A DNA stretch of 31,968 bases, taken from contig CAYPEL010000011.1 of NCBI GenBank assembly GCA_964409635.1, positions 1-31,968 of the forward strand, in the 5' to 3' direction. The position numbers and the translations under genes are program-made. This DNA is from CAYPEL01 sp964409635 (GTDB lineage: Bacteria > Pseudomonadota > Gammaproteobacteria > DSM-19610). The notes beneath the pieces were generated by a model. That model saw nothing but the letters and a program-made list of their open reading frames with translations. It did not search any database and was not told where the DNA came from. Below, one piece after another: positions 1-8,187 of this stretch; positions within the stretch are counted from its first letter, which is position 1, and each line of letters opens with the position of its first letter.

Positions 1-89
1 AACATATGTTTAAGATAATGGACACGTACTTTAGTTAGCCATAAACTGTCAAGCTGATTTGGCCGGTTTCAGACAATGTCTAGGTCACG

Positions 90-1115
90 ATGATGGCATC
101 TCTCATGAAGGCGCGTTTAGGTTCCGTACTTCTAGTATTGGGATCAATTCTTTTCGGTTTGTTGTTTGCAGAGGTTGGCACGCGTTATCTATTACCGGTC
201 TCCCCGGGAGCACGCATGCTGGACCTCGAAAGGAAACCGATTGTCGTTGACGACGATCGCTTGAGGTTACCACGGAGTCTCCAATACCACGAAGTGGCAC
301 AGGAATTTGATGTCTTAATCACGGTAACAGAAAAGGGACACCGGGTTCCTGCAGTTGACGGCAATCCCAATATAATCTTTCTCGGGGACTCGTTTACCTT
401 TGGGTCGGGCTTAACAGACGAACAGACATTCGTCGCGCAGTTCTGCGATGGGGTGCAGCTACAATGCGCGAATTTGGGGAGAGAAGAAACCGGTACACGG
501 TGGCAACTCGATATTCTCGAGGAATTTTTAGAAAACGAAGGATGGCGGCCTACTGAACTTCGCCTCTTTATGTTGGTGATGTCCTCCGCACTTATGGCTG
601 GTAACGATCTGACGGACAATCTGCACGCGGCACAACAGCACGGCGATAAGCTCAACCACGAGCCCAGGTCATGGTTCGCAAAGGTGCTTTCTTACCGCAA
701 GTTGCTACTACGTCATTCTAACCTGGTCCGTGTCGTCTACCTCTATTTTGGCCCCTACCTGCGATCCGCACTGTCACCGGCGCCGAAACAGGATGAGCTC
801 GATGCCGCGTTAAAAGCAACTGCCGAGCAACTCAATCGACTTGAAAGAATCTCGCAGAACTACGGTTTTCGTTACAAGGTCTATCTTCTCTATCCAATGC
901 AAGATCTGTTACGTGGCAGCCACGAAAAAACACTGGAAACCCTTATCCCGATCGTTCCAAATGGACAGGTAGTGGATACATCCAGTGCTCTGCTTGATGA
1001 CCCATCGAGATTTTATTATCCCTACGACGGACACCTGAACCCCGAGGGTGCAAAACGGATCGCAGAGTTTCTCCTGCGAGAATACAGAGCTGCTGAAACT
1101 GTCGAGTCAAACTAA
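90..1115 (+). CDS. SGNH/GDSL-family hydrolase, membrane-anchored
   Basis: The 341-residue protein has one N-terminal hydrophobic segment (about residues 9-36), so it is probably anchored in the inner membrane with its catalytic domain outside the cytoplasm. The SGNH hydrolase blocks are visible: GDSFTFG with the nucleophile at Ser101, a Gly block around NLGREETG, an Asn block in MAGND, and a C-terminal DGH (Asp313, His315) followed by LNPEG. The family comprises esterases and acyl-esterases, often acting on polysaccharides or lipids; the substrate here is unknown. The start at 90 follows an AGGT about 6 bases upstream; Met6 at 105 is an alternative. The next gene is convergent and unrelated, so context gives no function. 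The fold is confident, the reaction is not. Confidence 0.8.
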   Translation: MMASLMKARLGSVLLVLGSILFGLLFAEVGTRYLLPVSPGARMLDLERKPIVVDDDRLRLPRSLQYHEVAQEFDVLITVTEKGHRVPAVDGNPNIIFLGDSFTFGSGLTDEQTFVAQFCDGVQLQCANLGREETGTRWQLDILEEFLENEGWRPTELRLFMLVMSSALMAGNDLTDNLHAAQQHGDKLNHEPRSWFAKVLSYRKLLLRHSNLVRVVYLYFGPYLRSALSPAPKQDELDAALKATAEQLNRLERISQNYGFRYKVYLLYPMQDLLRGSHEKTLETLIPIVPNGQVVDTSSALLDDPSRFYYPYDGHLNPEGAKRIAEFLLREYRAAETVESN

Positions 1116-1329
1116 GCTACAAGGTAAAATTCACCACACGATCGGAACTTGTCAGTTACTTGATCTTAAAAAATATAGTTACAAAATCTAAGGCACAATT
1201 TCGGAGCAGTTTGCTGAAATTTTCAATGAGAGCAGGTACGGAATCAAGCTTGGCCAATCAACTCGGGGAAGGCCCAAGAAAGAGGACGATACCGAAGCAG
1301 CTAAAATTTAATCCTCCGTCACCTTTTCC

Positions 1330-3309
1330 TCAGGCATCTACCAATGATTCCTGTTTTTCACTCTCAAGCGCCGCAGGCCGATCCACTACATAGCCCTGAA
1401 TACCGTCGACCTTTAAGGTTGTCAACACCTGCCACTGCTGTTCTGTCTCAACCATTTCGGCAATGGTTAAAATATCCAGGCTATGCGCGATACTACACAG
1501 TGTCTGTACAAAGAACTGATCATCACGATTTTCAAGAATATCTGCCGTATAGGCACCGTCAATCTTCACGTAATCGGGGCGCAAGGACTGCAGGTATCCA
1601 AAATTTGAAAACGCTTTGCCAAAGTGGTCCAGTGCAATACCATGACCCAGCTGTCTAACCCGGCTTGAAAAGCTGTGTAATTGCTGCATATCACGTACAA
1701 TACCGTATTCAGGAAATTCAAATACAAGCCGACCGTGCTTATCACCAAATTTGTGTAGCAGGCCGTATAGCCAGCCTAAAAATTCCTCATCATGCAAGGA
1801 TCCTGGGGAAAGATTCACGGCATAACTTTGTTGTCCTGTCGCGCTTTCGAGGTAGGCCACCAGTTTCTCAATCACCAAGCGGTCAATGCTTCCGGCATGA
1901 CCGAGTTCTTCTGCTACCGGCATAAATTCTCCTGCCGTCAGTAATACGCCATCCGCTGCTCGCATCCTGACAAAGACCTCACGGTGCATAAAGGGATTAT
2001 GCTCAGCACTACTAACAACGGGTTGTACAAACAAGCAGATATTGCCATGTTCCAGGGCGCCAGCAATGCGATGTCCCCACTCTTGTCTACCCACAGCAGG
2101 GTCGGCCTGCACCTGCCCGGTAAGTACCGACCATTGATTAGCACCTTTGGCTTGCGCATCACGCAACGCCTGATCTGCGCCCGCCAACAATTCACCGGAT
2201 GCCGGATATCCGGAAAACAGTGTAATACCAATTTGCGCAACATCGTTTGTAGCAGACAAACCTTGGGAATGTAATTCTGCAAGTTTTGTGGATAGCTGCT
2301 CAGCAACATTTTGCGCTTTCCGTTCGTCTGCGCCGGCGCATAATACGCCAAAATCTGAACCTGACATGCGTCCAGTTACCGCATTGCAGCCTTCAGTCAC
2401 GGATTCTATCGCTTTTGCTGCCGCTTTGATCAACGCATCGCCTGCTTCATATCCTTTCTGGTCATTCACTTCCTTTAGGCCATTTATTTGCACCAGCATT
2501 AACGCTCCGCTCTCCCGCTTTTCTGATTGCCGAACTACTGTATTTAATTGACTGTCCATATATCGCCGGTTACCCAACCCCGTCAGAGGATCAACGTAAG
2601 CCATTTCCCGCATCCGCTCAGCCGTTTCTGATTGCTCGTTGAACATCGACTGCACTTTGCCTGTCATGCGGTTCATGGCTTCTACCATCCGCCTTAATTC
2701 GCGGGTTTTCGGCAAGTAATCCTGCATTTCATAATTGCGATCACAGATGCCTTGCGCCTGTATTTCGACAGCCCTTAAAGGCCGTAACAGCTTGTGTATA
2801 AAAGCCGCCGCAAAAATACCAACTAGCGCAGTCGCCGCCACAAACCAGAAAAATAATTGCACAAAAGTTTTCCATAACTGCCGGTAGGCGATGCCAGGAT
2901 GGCTCTGGACATGTAACACACCCGCGAGATTCCAGCCCCCCATAACCTGCGCATCTGCACGCGGTGTCTCCAATTTAACCAGCCGGATAAACCAATCAGG
3001 TACACCGTCGAGAGACAGCTCGGTATAGCGTTCGACCAGGCTTTCACCCTGGTTGGAATTGAGTTTAATCACGCTGTAATAACCACGATCATTGATCGCA
3101 TCGATCATGGTCGCAACCGTAATCAGCCCCTCTTCCTGCATATGCGGCGTCAACGACAGCGACAGCGATGTCGCAGTATCCTGAGCGTGTGACTCAAGTT
3201 GAGTCATAAGAAATAATCGTGTGTTGTATAAATTGATGCTGATAGTTGCCAAGAACATCAGTACGCACACCATCACTATGATCAATATCAGTTGTCTATA
3301 AAGTGTCAT
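1330..3309 (-). CDS. lapD: LapD-type c-di-GMP receptor (degenerate GGDEF-EAL)
   Basis: Inner-membrane protein of 659 residues: TM1 (about 5-27), a periplasmic LapD/MoxY-type domain, TM2 (about 147-171), HAMP, GGDEF-like domain (about 238-395) and EAL-like domain (about 410-650). The GGDEF signature is reduced to MSGSDF (315-320), the EAL motif reads EVF (444-446), and the usual DDFG is DHFG (561-564). Both enzyme activities are therefore probably lost, as in the known LapD receptor. The periplasmic loop GGW ends in Trp126, matching the tryptophan through which Pseudomonas LapD grips LapG. When c-di-GMP binds the EAL domain, LapD holds LapG inactive and a surface adhesin stays attached. It follows lapG by 27 bases on the same strand. 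An AGGTGAG ribosome site precedes the ATG at 3309. Confidence 0.9.
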   Translation of the reverse strand: MTLYRQLILIIVMVCVLMFLATISINLYNTRLFLMTQLESHAQDTATSLSLSLTPHMQEEGLITVATMIDAINDRGYYSVIKLNSNQGESLVERYTELSLDGVPDWFIRLVKLETPRADAQVMGGWNLAGVLHVQSHPGIAYRQLWKTFVQLFFWFVAATALVGIFAAAFIHKLLRPLRAVEIQAQGICDRNYEMQDYLPKTRELRRMVEAMNRMTGKVQSMFNEQSETAERMREMAYVDPLTGLGNRRYMDSQLNTVVRQSEKRESGALMLVQINGLKEVNDQKGYEAGDALIKAAAKAIESVTEGCNAVTGRMSGSDFGVLCAGADERKAQNVAEQLSTKLAELHSQGLSATNDVAQIGITLFSGYPASGELLAGADQALRDAQAKGANQWSVLTGQVQADPAVGRQEWGHRIAGALEHGNICLFVQPVVSSAEHNPFMHREVFVRMRAADGVLLTAGEFMPVAEELGHAGSIDRLVIEKLVAYLESATGQQSYAVNLSPGSLHDEEFLGWLYGLLHKFGDKHGRLVFEFPEYGIVRDMQQLHSFSSRVRQLGHGIALDHFGKAFSNFGYLQSLRPDYVKIDGAYTADILENRDDQFFVQTLCSIAHSLDILTIAEMVETEQQWQVLTTLKVDGIQGYVVDRPAALESEKQESLVDA

Positions 3310-3336
3310 CTTCTCACCTCGGATTCGCTATCCAGG

Positions 3337-4017
3337 TTATTTAGGTAAATCCATACCCGCACTGAATGCCTTCATGCGGCGTGATAAATCGTTCCAGTTA
3401 CTCAGGCGCTTGGGGCCACTGACCTTTCGACCACTGCCGCGCTGTTTTGCTAACCACAGGCCGTCACCATTGAAACTGTAAACGGGTAATAAATCTTTAC
3501 GCAGCGAAGCCGGTTTGATTTCGCCAATCAGATTATCTAAAACCAAAGGCACAGCATCGGCAGACTCATAATAAGCCAGTACCATATGAGCCTGTTTGAG
3601 TTTGACTGCCTTGACATAAGTCAGGCGTAACTTTTCCACCGGGATACCTAATTCACGTAAGGTAAAATATTTGGCTACCGAAAAGTCCTCACAATCACCC
3701 CGCGCCACTGCAAGAAATTCAATCGGTGTTGCCCAATAATCACTCACCCCCCACTGGCTCTGATCTGATACAAATTCCAGCTGATTAAAAAAGTCATTCA
3801 CCCGTTGCAGTTTTTCCCGGGTTGGCTCAGCCCTGATCTCCTGGATTAGATTGCCCCACTCTGACACCCGGCTGCGTGCTTCGCTGCCATATTGAACGAC
3901 CACCTGATTGAGTATTGATTCAGTAACCCCCGACTCATTGGCGATGGCAACCATTACAAACATCTGGATGCCGAGCAGCCAGAAATATTTATGGTTAATT
4001 GACAGATGATTGAGCAA
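3337..4017 (-). CDS. lapG: LapG periplasmic cysteine protease (transglutaminase-like)
   Basis: Bacterial transglutaminase-like cysteine protease. Counted from the longest start (4023), the Cys-His-Asp triad is Cys111 in RGDCEDF, His146 in QAHMVLAYY and Asp163 in VLDNL. Asp110 and Glu112 beside the cysteine match the calcium-binding pair known in LapG. The N-terminal hydrophobic stretch (about 12-29) should export it to the periplasm, where LapG cleaves a large RTX-type adhesin when LapD releases it. Only TTG starts are available: 4023 would sit directly on the GGGAAG Shine-Dalgarno-like motif, while 4017 leaves a 6-base spacer, so 4017 is preferred. The gene precedes lapD. The adhesin and its type I exporter are not in the window. 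Confidence 0.9.
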   Translation of the reverse strand: MLNHLSINHKYFWLLGIQMFVMVAIANESGVTESILNQVVVQYGSEARSRVSEWGNLIQEIRAEPTREKLQRVNDFFNQLEFVSDQSQWGVSDYWATPIEFLAVARGDCEDFSVAKYFTLRELGIPVEKLRLTYVKAVKLKQAHMVLAYYESADAVPLVLDNLIGEIKPASLRKDLLPVYSFNGDGLWLAKQRGSGRKVSGPKRLSNWNDLSRRMKAFSAGMDLPK

Positions 4018-4150
4018 GTGCAACTTCCCAGTTAACTTGGAAACGCCTGAGTATCCATATCAAAATAAGCATTTATTTTGCTACGGGTCATGTGTTTTCA
4101 GGTATCCTATCTATATGCTGGGATTTAGCGGCAAATACCCACGATTCCAC

Positions 4151-4166
4151 AGTCCTTTCAAGGACT
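4151..4166. promoter_or_regulatory. 16-bp perfect palindrome, candidate operator
   Basis: AGTCCTT-TC-AAGGACT is a perfect 7+7 inverted repeat with a 2-base spacer. It lies in the 234-base gap between the divergent lapG and sucrose-phosphate synthase genes. A TATACT hexamer at 4183-4188 could be a -10 box for the sucrose operon, which would put the palindrome across the -35 region. No good -35 hexamer is visible, so the promoter is a guess. It is too short and lacks a T-tract to be a terminator. Confidence 0.4.
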
Positions 4167-4251
4167 TCTGGGAGCTGCCGACTATACTGAGTAATAAGAC
4201 TGATATTTCTAGATGATCCTGCCAACCCAGACCGAGAAATAAAGGCGCACG

Positions 4252-6441
4252 ATGGAGCGCGGAAACGCAACAGCCACGGAAAAGAGTAATAACAGCGGCT
4301 TATACATTTTATTGATCAGTATTCATGGCCTGGTTCGAGGCCATGACCTTGAACTTGGCCGTGATGCGGATACGGGAGGCCAGATTAAGTATGTTCTGGA
4401 ACTCGCTGAATCACTGGCGGGCCAGGATAAATTCGGCCAGCTCGATTTAATCACCCGCTGTATCGATGACGCCTCCGTGAGCCCGGACTATCGCCAGAGC
4501 GTAGAAAATCTCACCGATAAAGCGCGCATCATTCGAATCAAGGCAGGGCCTGCCGAATACTTACCGAAAGAAGCACTCTGGGACCACCTGGATGCCTTTG
4601 CGGACAATATCCTGAATTACCTGCGCGATACCGGCCTGCAACCGGATTTAATCCATACCCATTATGCCGACGCCGGTTATGTAGGCTGCCAGCTAGCAAA
4701 CCAGTTGGGCATTCCGCTTATCCATACCGGCCACTCATTAGGGCGTGTAAAACGGCGGCGCCTGTTGGCAAGCGGTTTGAGTTCAGAGACGATAGAAGCG
4801 CGTTACAACATGCAGCGGCGTATCGAAGCGGAAGAGCTGACCCTGGCCAGTGCCGATTGCGTCATTACCAGCACTCACCAGGAAATAGAAAGTCAGTACG
4901 AACTCTACGATCACTACCAGCCGGATCAGATGCGTGTCATCCCGCCCGGCACTGACCTTGTACAGTTTCACCCACCCACCGGTGACGAATGGGAAAACGA
5001 AATCGCTACACAGATCTGCCGCTTTTTACAACAGCCTGAGAAGCCGATAATACTGGCTTTATCAAGGCCGGATACACGTAAAAATATCAGTGCGCTGATT
5101 GCCGCGTATGGTGAGTCTCCACAGCTGCAGGAAATGGCAAATTTACTGATTGTTGCGGGCAACCGCGACGACATCAGTGAAATGGAAGATGGCGCACAGG
5201 ATGTATTGTCCGAAATACTGCTACTGGTAGATCGTTACGACCTCTATGGTGTAGCTGCCTATCCGAAACATCACCGGGCAGATGATGTGCCGCTCATCTA
5301 TCGGTTGGCGGCCGTAACCGGTGGCGTATTCGTCAATCCTGCATTAACCGAACCCTTCGGGCTTACCTTACTGGAAGCCGCAGCGAGTGGCTTGCCGGTC
5401 GTTGCAACGGAAGATGGTGGCCCCATAGACATTATCTCGAATTGTCATAACGGCCTGTTGGTGGATCCGCTGGATACCGTAAAAATACAGGATGCTCTGT
5501 TGATAATTCTGTCAGATAAAAACAAGTGGCTGGAATTTTCACAGAATGGACTTAAGAATATTCGTGAACACTATTCCTGGGAAGCACACACAGAGAGCTA
5601 TATTTCCATGCTGCACCCGATTCTCGAAAATACCGGAACGGTCATTCGCGCACCGAAAACACGCCGTAACCGCTTGTATAGCGATCGCGCCATCTTTACA
5701 GACCTTGACCAAAATCTGTTAGGCGACACCCGTTCACTGCACCAACTCAGTGCTGTGTTGAGAGAAAATCGTAAAAGTACAGTGTTTGGAATTGCCACTG
5801 GCAGACGCCTGGATTCTGCGCTTAAACTGATGAAACGTTATGCTATACCAGAACCCGATGTGCTCATTACCAGTGGTGGCACGGCTATCCATTATGCGCC
5901 AACTTTGACAGAAGATACCGGCTGGTTACAGCATATTGATCACCAATGGAATCCTAAATCTGTGCGCCGTGTACTGGATGAGTTAGCCGGCCTGAAACTG
6001 CAATCGAAGACTGAACAAAGCCGTTTCAAGATCAGCTACTACATTGATCCCCTCAAATCACCAGGCCTGGACGAAATTAATACGCTACTGCATCAACAGG
6101 AACAGTCCGTCAATGTCACGCTGTCATTTGGGCAATTCCTGGATATCACACCCATCCGCGCCTCAAAAGGTTTTGCCCTGCGCTATTTCTCCAACCTGTG
6201 GGATATCCCACTGGAACAAATCCTGACTGCAGGCGGTTCAGGCGCTGATGAAGATATGATGCGGGGTAATACACTGGCCGTGGTGGTAGCCAATCGTCAT
6301 GATGAAGAGTTATCTCAACTGGTTGACATTGAGAGTATCTATTTTGCGCAGCAATCCTATGCAGGCGGTATTCTGGAAGCCTTGGAGTATTATGATTTCT
6401 TTAGCAAGCGCACGCTGCCGGACGAGGTAGCCACCTCATGA
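4252..6441 (+). CDS. sps: Sucrose-phosphate synthase with C-terminal phosphatase-like domain
   Basis: This enzyme makes sucrose-6-phosphate from NDP-glucose and fructose-6-phosphate. Residues about 15-465 form a GT4 glycosyltransferase: the N-terminal block HGLVRGHDLELGRDADTGGQ is almost diagnostic of SPS, and the E-x7-E block TEPFGLTLLEAAASGLP is complete. Residues about 480-720 form an SPP-like HAD domain. Motif I reads DLDQN (Asp484, Asp486), but the motif-IV region reads GGSGADED instead of GDSGND, so this domain is probably weak or inactive and may be structural. The ATG at 4252 follows AAAGG at a good distance. Its stop overlaps the spp start by four bases (ATGA). It is the first gene of a four-gene sucrose operon. 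Confidence 0.93.
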   Translation: MERGNATATEKSNNSGLYILLISIHGLVRGHDLELGRDADTGGQIKYVLELAESLAGQDKFGQLDLITRCIDDASVSPDYRQSVENLTDKARIIRIKAGPAEYLPKEALWDHLDAFADNILNYLRDTGLQPDLIHTHYADAGYVGCQLANQLGIPLIHTGHSLGRVKRRRLLASGLSSETIEARYNMQRRIEAEELTLASADCVITSTHQEIESQYELYDHYQPDQMRVIPPGTDLVQFHPPTGDEWENEIATQICRFLQQPEKPIILALSRPDTRKNISALIAAYGESPQLQEMANLLIVAGNRDDISEMEDGAQDVLSEILLLVDRYDLYGVAAYPKHHRADDVPLIYRLAAVTGGVFVNPALTEPFGLTLLEAAASGLPVVATEDGGPIDIISNCHNGLLVDPLDTVKIQDALLIILSDKNKWLEFSQNGLKNIREHYSWEAHTESYISMLHPILENTGTVIRAPKTRRNRLYSDRAIFTDLDQNLLGDTRSLHQLSAVLRENRKSTVFGIATGRRLDSALKLMKRYAIPEPDVLITSGGTAIHYAPTLTEDTGWLQHIDHQWNPKSVRRVLDELAGLKLQSKTEQSRFKISYYIDPLKSPGLDEINTLLHQQEQSVNVTLSFGQFLDITPIRASKGFALRYFSNLWDIPLEQILTAGGSGADEDMMRGNTLAVVVANRHDEELSQLVDIESIYFAQQSYAGGILEALEYYDFFSKRTLPDEVATS

Positions 6442-7304
6442 GCGAGAAACTCTTGCTCTGCGCTGACCTGGACCGGACAGTATTACCCAATGGCAGACAA
6501 CCGGAATCTCCTGGTGCCCGTGATCTATTCTTGCAACTCGCAGGACACCCGGATGTTAGCCTGGTGTTTGTCACCGGCCGTCATCGCACACTCGTACAGC
6601 AGGCTATAAAATGTTACGCCCTGCCAGAACCGGATCTTGTTATCAGTGATGTAGGCTCACGCATATACGATTTACGCAGTCACCACTGGGACGCCTGGCA
6701 GGAGTGGGAATCAGAAATCACACCCGACTGGGCCGGGCTGTCACATGCCGACTTGCGCAAGCTTTTTCTTGATCTCGAGACATTACAACTTCAAGAGCAT
6801 GAAAAACAGAATACCCACAAGCTCAGTTTTTATGTCTCCTTGCACGAAAATGAATCCGCTTTAATCGAGACCATGCAACTGCGCCTCAAGCAACACGATG
6901 TCAAGGCCAGCCTGATCTGGAGTATCGATGAACCTGCCGGTGTCGGGCTACTCGATGTACTGCCACAGTGTGCTACAAAGTTACACGCTATCCAGTTTCT
7001 GCAAGACCGCCTGGAATTCAGCCTCGATGACACAATATTTGCCGGTGACTCGGGTAATGACCTGCTAGTACTCTGTAGTGATATTCACTCGATTCTGGTT
7101 GCCAACGCTGCAGATACGGTACGCAAATCAGCCCTTGCCGGTGCTCAAAAAGACGGTAACAATGATACGCTTTATTGTGCACAAGGCGGTTATCTGGGCA
7201 TGAACGGCAATTACAGCGCGGGTATCCTGGAAGGCGTGGCGCATTATAAACCCGAATACGGCAATTGGTTAAGTGGCATCGCAAGGCAGAAGAATGCCGG
7301 TTAA
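6438..7304 (+). CDS. spp: Sucrose-6-phosphate phosphatase (HAD superfamily)
   Basis: A 288-residue HAD phosphatase that releases phosphate from sucrose-6-phosphate and makes the preceding step irreversible. Catalytic motif I is intact as DLDRT (Asp10 nucleophile, Asp12), a VTGRHR motif-II region follows near residue 50, and motif IV GDSGND is complete at about 203-208. It shares phrases with the C-terminal domain of the upstream synthase (YALPEPD versus YAIPEPD, SAGILEG versus AGGILEA), so the two are paralogous. The intact motifs suggest this stand-alone copy is the working phosphatase. The start codon overlaps the sps stop, which implies translational coupling. Confidence 0.92.
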   Translation: MSEKLLLCADLDRTVLPNGRQPESPGARDLFLQLAGHPDVSLVFVTGRHRTLVQQAIKCYALPEPDLVISDVGSRIYDLRSHHWDAWQEWESEITPDWAGLSHADLRKLFLDLETLQLQEHEKQNTHKLSFYVSLHENESALIETMQLRLKQHDVKASLIWSIDEPAGVGLLDVLPQCATKLHAIQFLQDRLEFSLDDTIFAGDSGNDLLVLCSDIHSILVANAADTVRKSALAGAQKDGNNDTLYCAQGGYLGMNGNYSAGILEGVAHYKPEYGNWLSGIARQKNAG

Positions 7305-8187
7305 TTCCAACAACAGACCGCTAATTTTTGGCGAAGTCCTGTACGACCATTTTCCGGATAACAGCACCGTCCTCGGTGGCGCTCCTTTTAATGTCGCCTG
7401 GCATTTACAGGCTTTTGGCCAGCGACCTTTGCTTGTCAGTGCGGTTGGTAATGACCCACTGGGGCGTTCAATTGAACTGGCTATGGATGACTGGGAACTC
7501 GACCGGGCAGGCCTGCAACAGGACGCCAGTCATGCCACTGGCACGGTGGAAGTCAGCCTAGAAAACAATGAGCCCGCCTATGCTATCGTCAGCGAGTGTG
7601 CGTATGACTTCATCGATAGAGACAAGCTTCCAACCACAGCTCCTACATTGCTCTATCATGGCACACTGGCACTACGGCATCCTGTTTCGAACGCCGCATT
7701 AAGCAAACTAAATCAAACAGGATCACCGGTTTTTCTGGATGTTAATCTACGCCCACCCTGGTGGAACGAACCGCTAGTAACAGCAGCACTGTCTAACGCT
7801 ACCTGGGTTAAATTAAATGAAAACGAACTCAATGAAATCGACTCATCCAGTGAGCCATGCGCAGAAAAAGCAAAAACCATGCTCGGTCAATATAACCTGG
7901 AGTTATTAATTATCACCCAAGGCAGCAAAGGTGCGGTTGCTTTTGAGACGACAGGTGGATCAATTAGCGTGCAGCCCGAAACTGATATCTGTATGGTTGA
8001 CACCGTTGGTGCGGGCGACGCCTTTACCAGCGTCATTATTACTGGCTTATTACAGGAATGGCCGCTTGAAATAACCCTGCAGCGCGCCCAGGCATTTGCT
8101 TCTGCGATTGTCGGCACGCGTGGCGCAACGGTCCAGGACAGGGGTTTTTATCACAACATTACCAGCCATTGGGGGCTAACAAACTAA
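7294..8187 (+). CDS. frk: PfkB-family fructokinase
   Basis: A 297-residue ribokinase-family sugar kinase, most likely phosphorylating fructose to fructose-6-phosphate. The N-terminal PfkB pattern is LGGAPFNVAWHLQAFG, and the C-terminal signature DTVGAGDAF carries the catalytic base, about Asp242. Fructose as substrate is inferred from the operon: sucrose synthase next door releases free fructose, and SPS consumes fructose-6-phosphate. The ATG at 7294 is preferred over an upstream in-frame GTG at 7273; both overlap the end of spp. The stop overlaps the sucrose synthase ATG by one base (TAATG). Confidence 0.88.
   Translation: MPVNSNNRPLIFGEVLYDHFPDNSTVLGGAPFNVAWHLQAFGQRPLLVSAVGNDPLGRSIELAMDDWELDRAGLQQDASHATGTVEVSLENNEPAYAIVSECAYDFIDRDKLPTTAPTLLYHGTLALRHPVSNAALSKLNQTGSPVFLDVNLRPPWWNEPLVTAALSNATWVKLNENELNEIDSSSEPCAEKAKTMLGQYNLELLIITQGSKGAVAFETTGGSISVQPETDICMVDTVGAGDAFTSVIITGLLQEWPLEITLQRAQAFASAIVGTRGATVQDRGFYHNITSHWGLTN

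Noticed and set aside
1160..1393. Open frame of 77 codons between the SGNH gene and lapD
   Set aside because: It overlaps the lapD 3' end, has no ribosome site or recognisable family, and looks like chance sequence.
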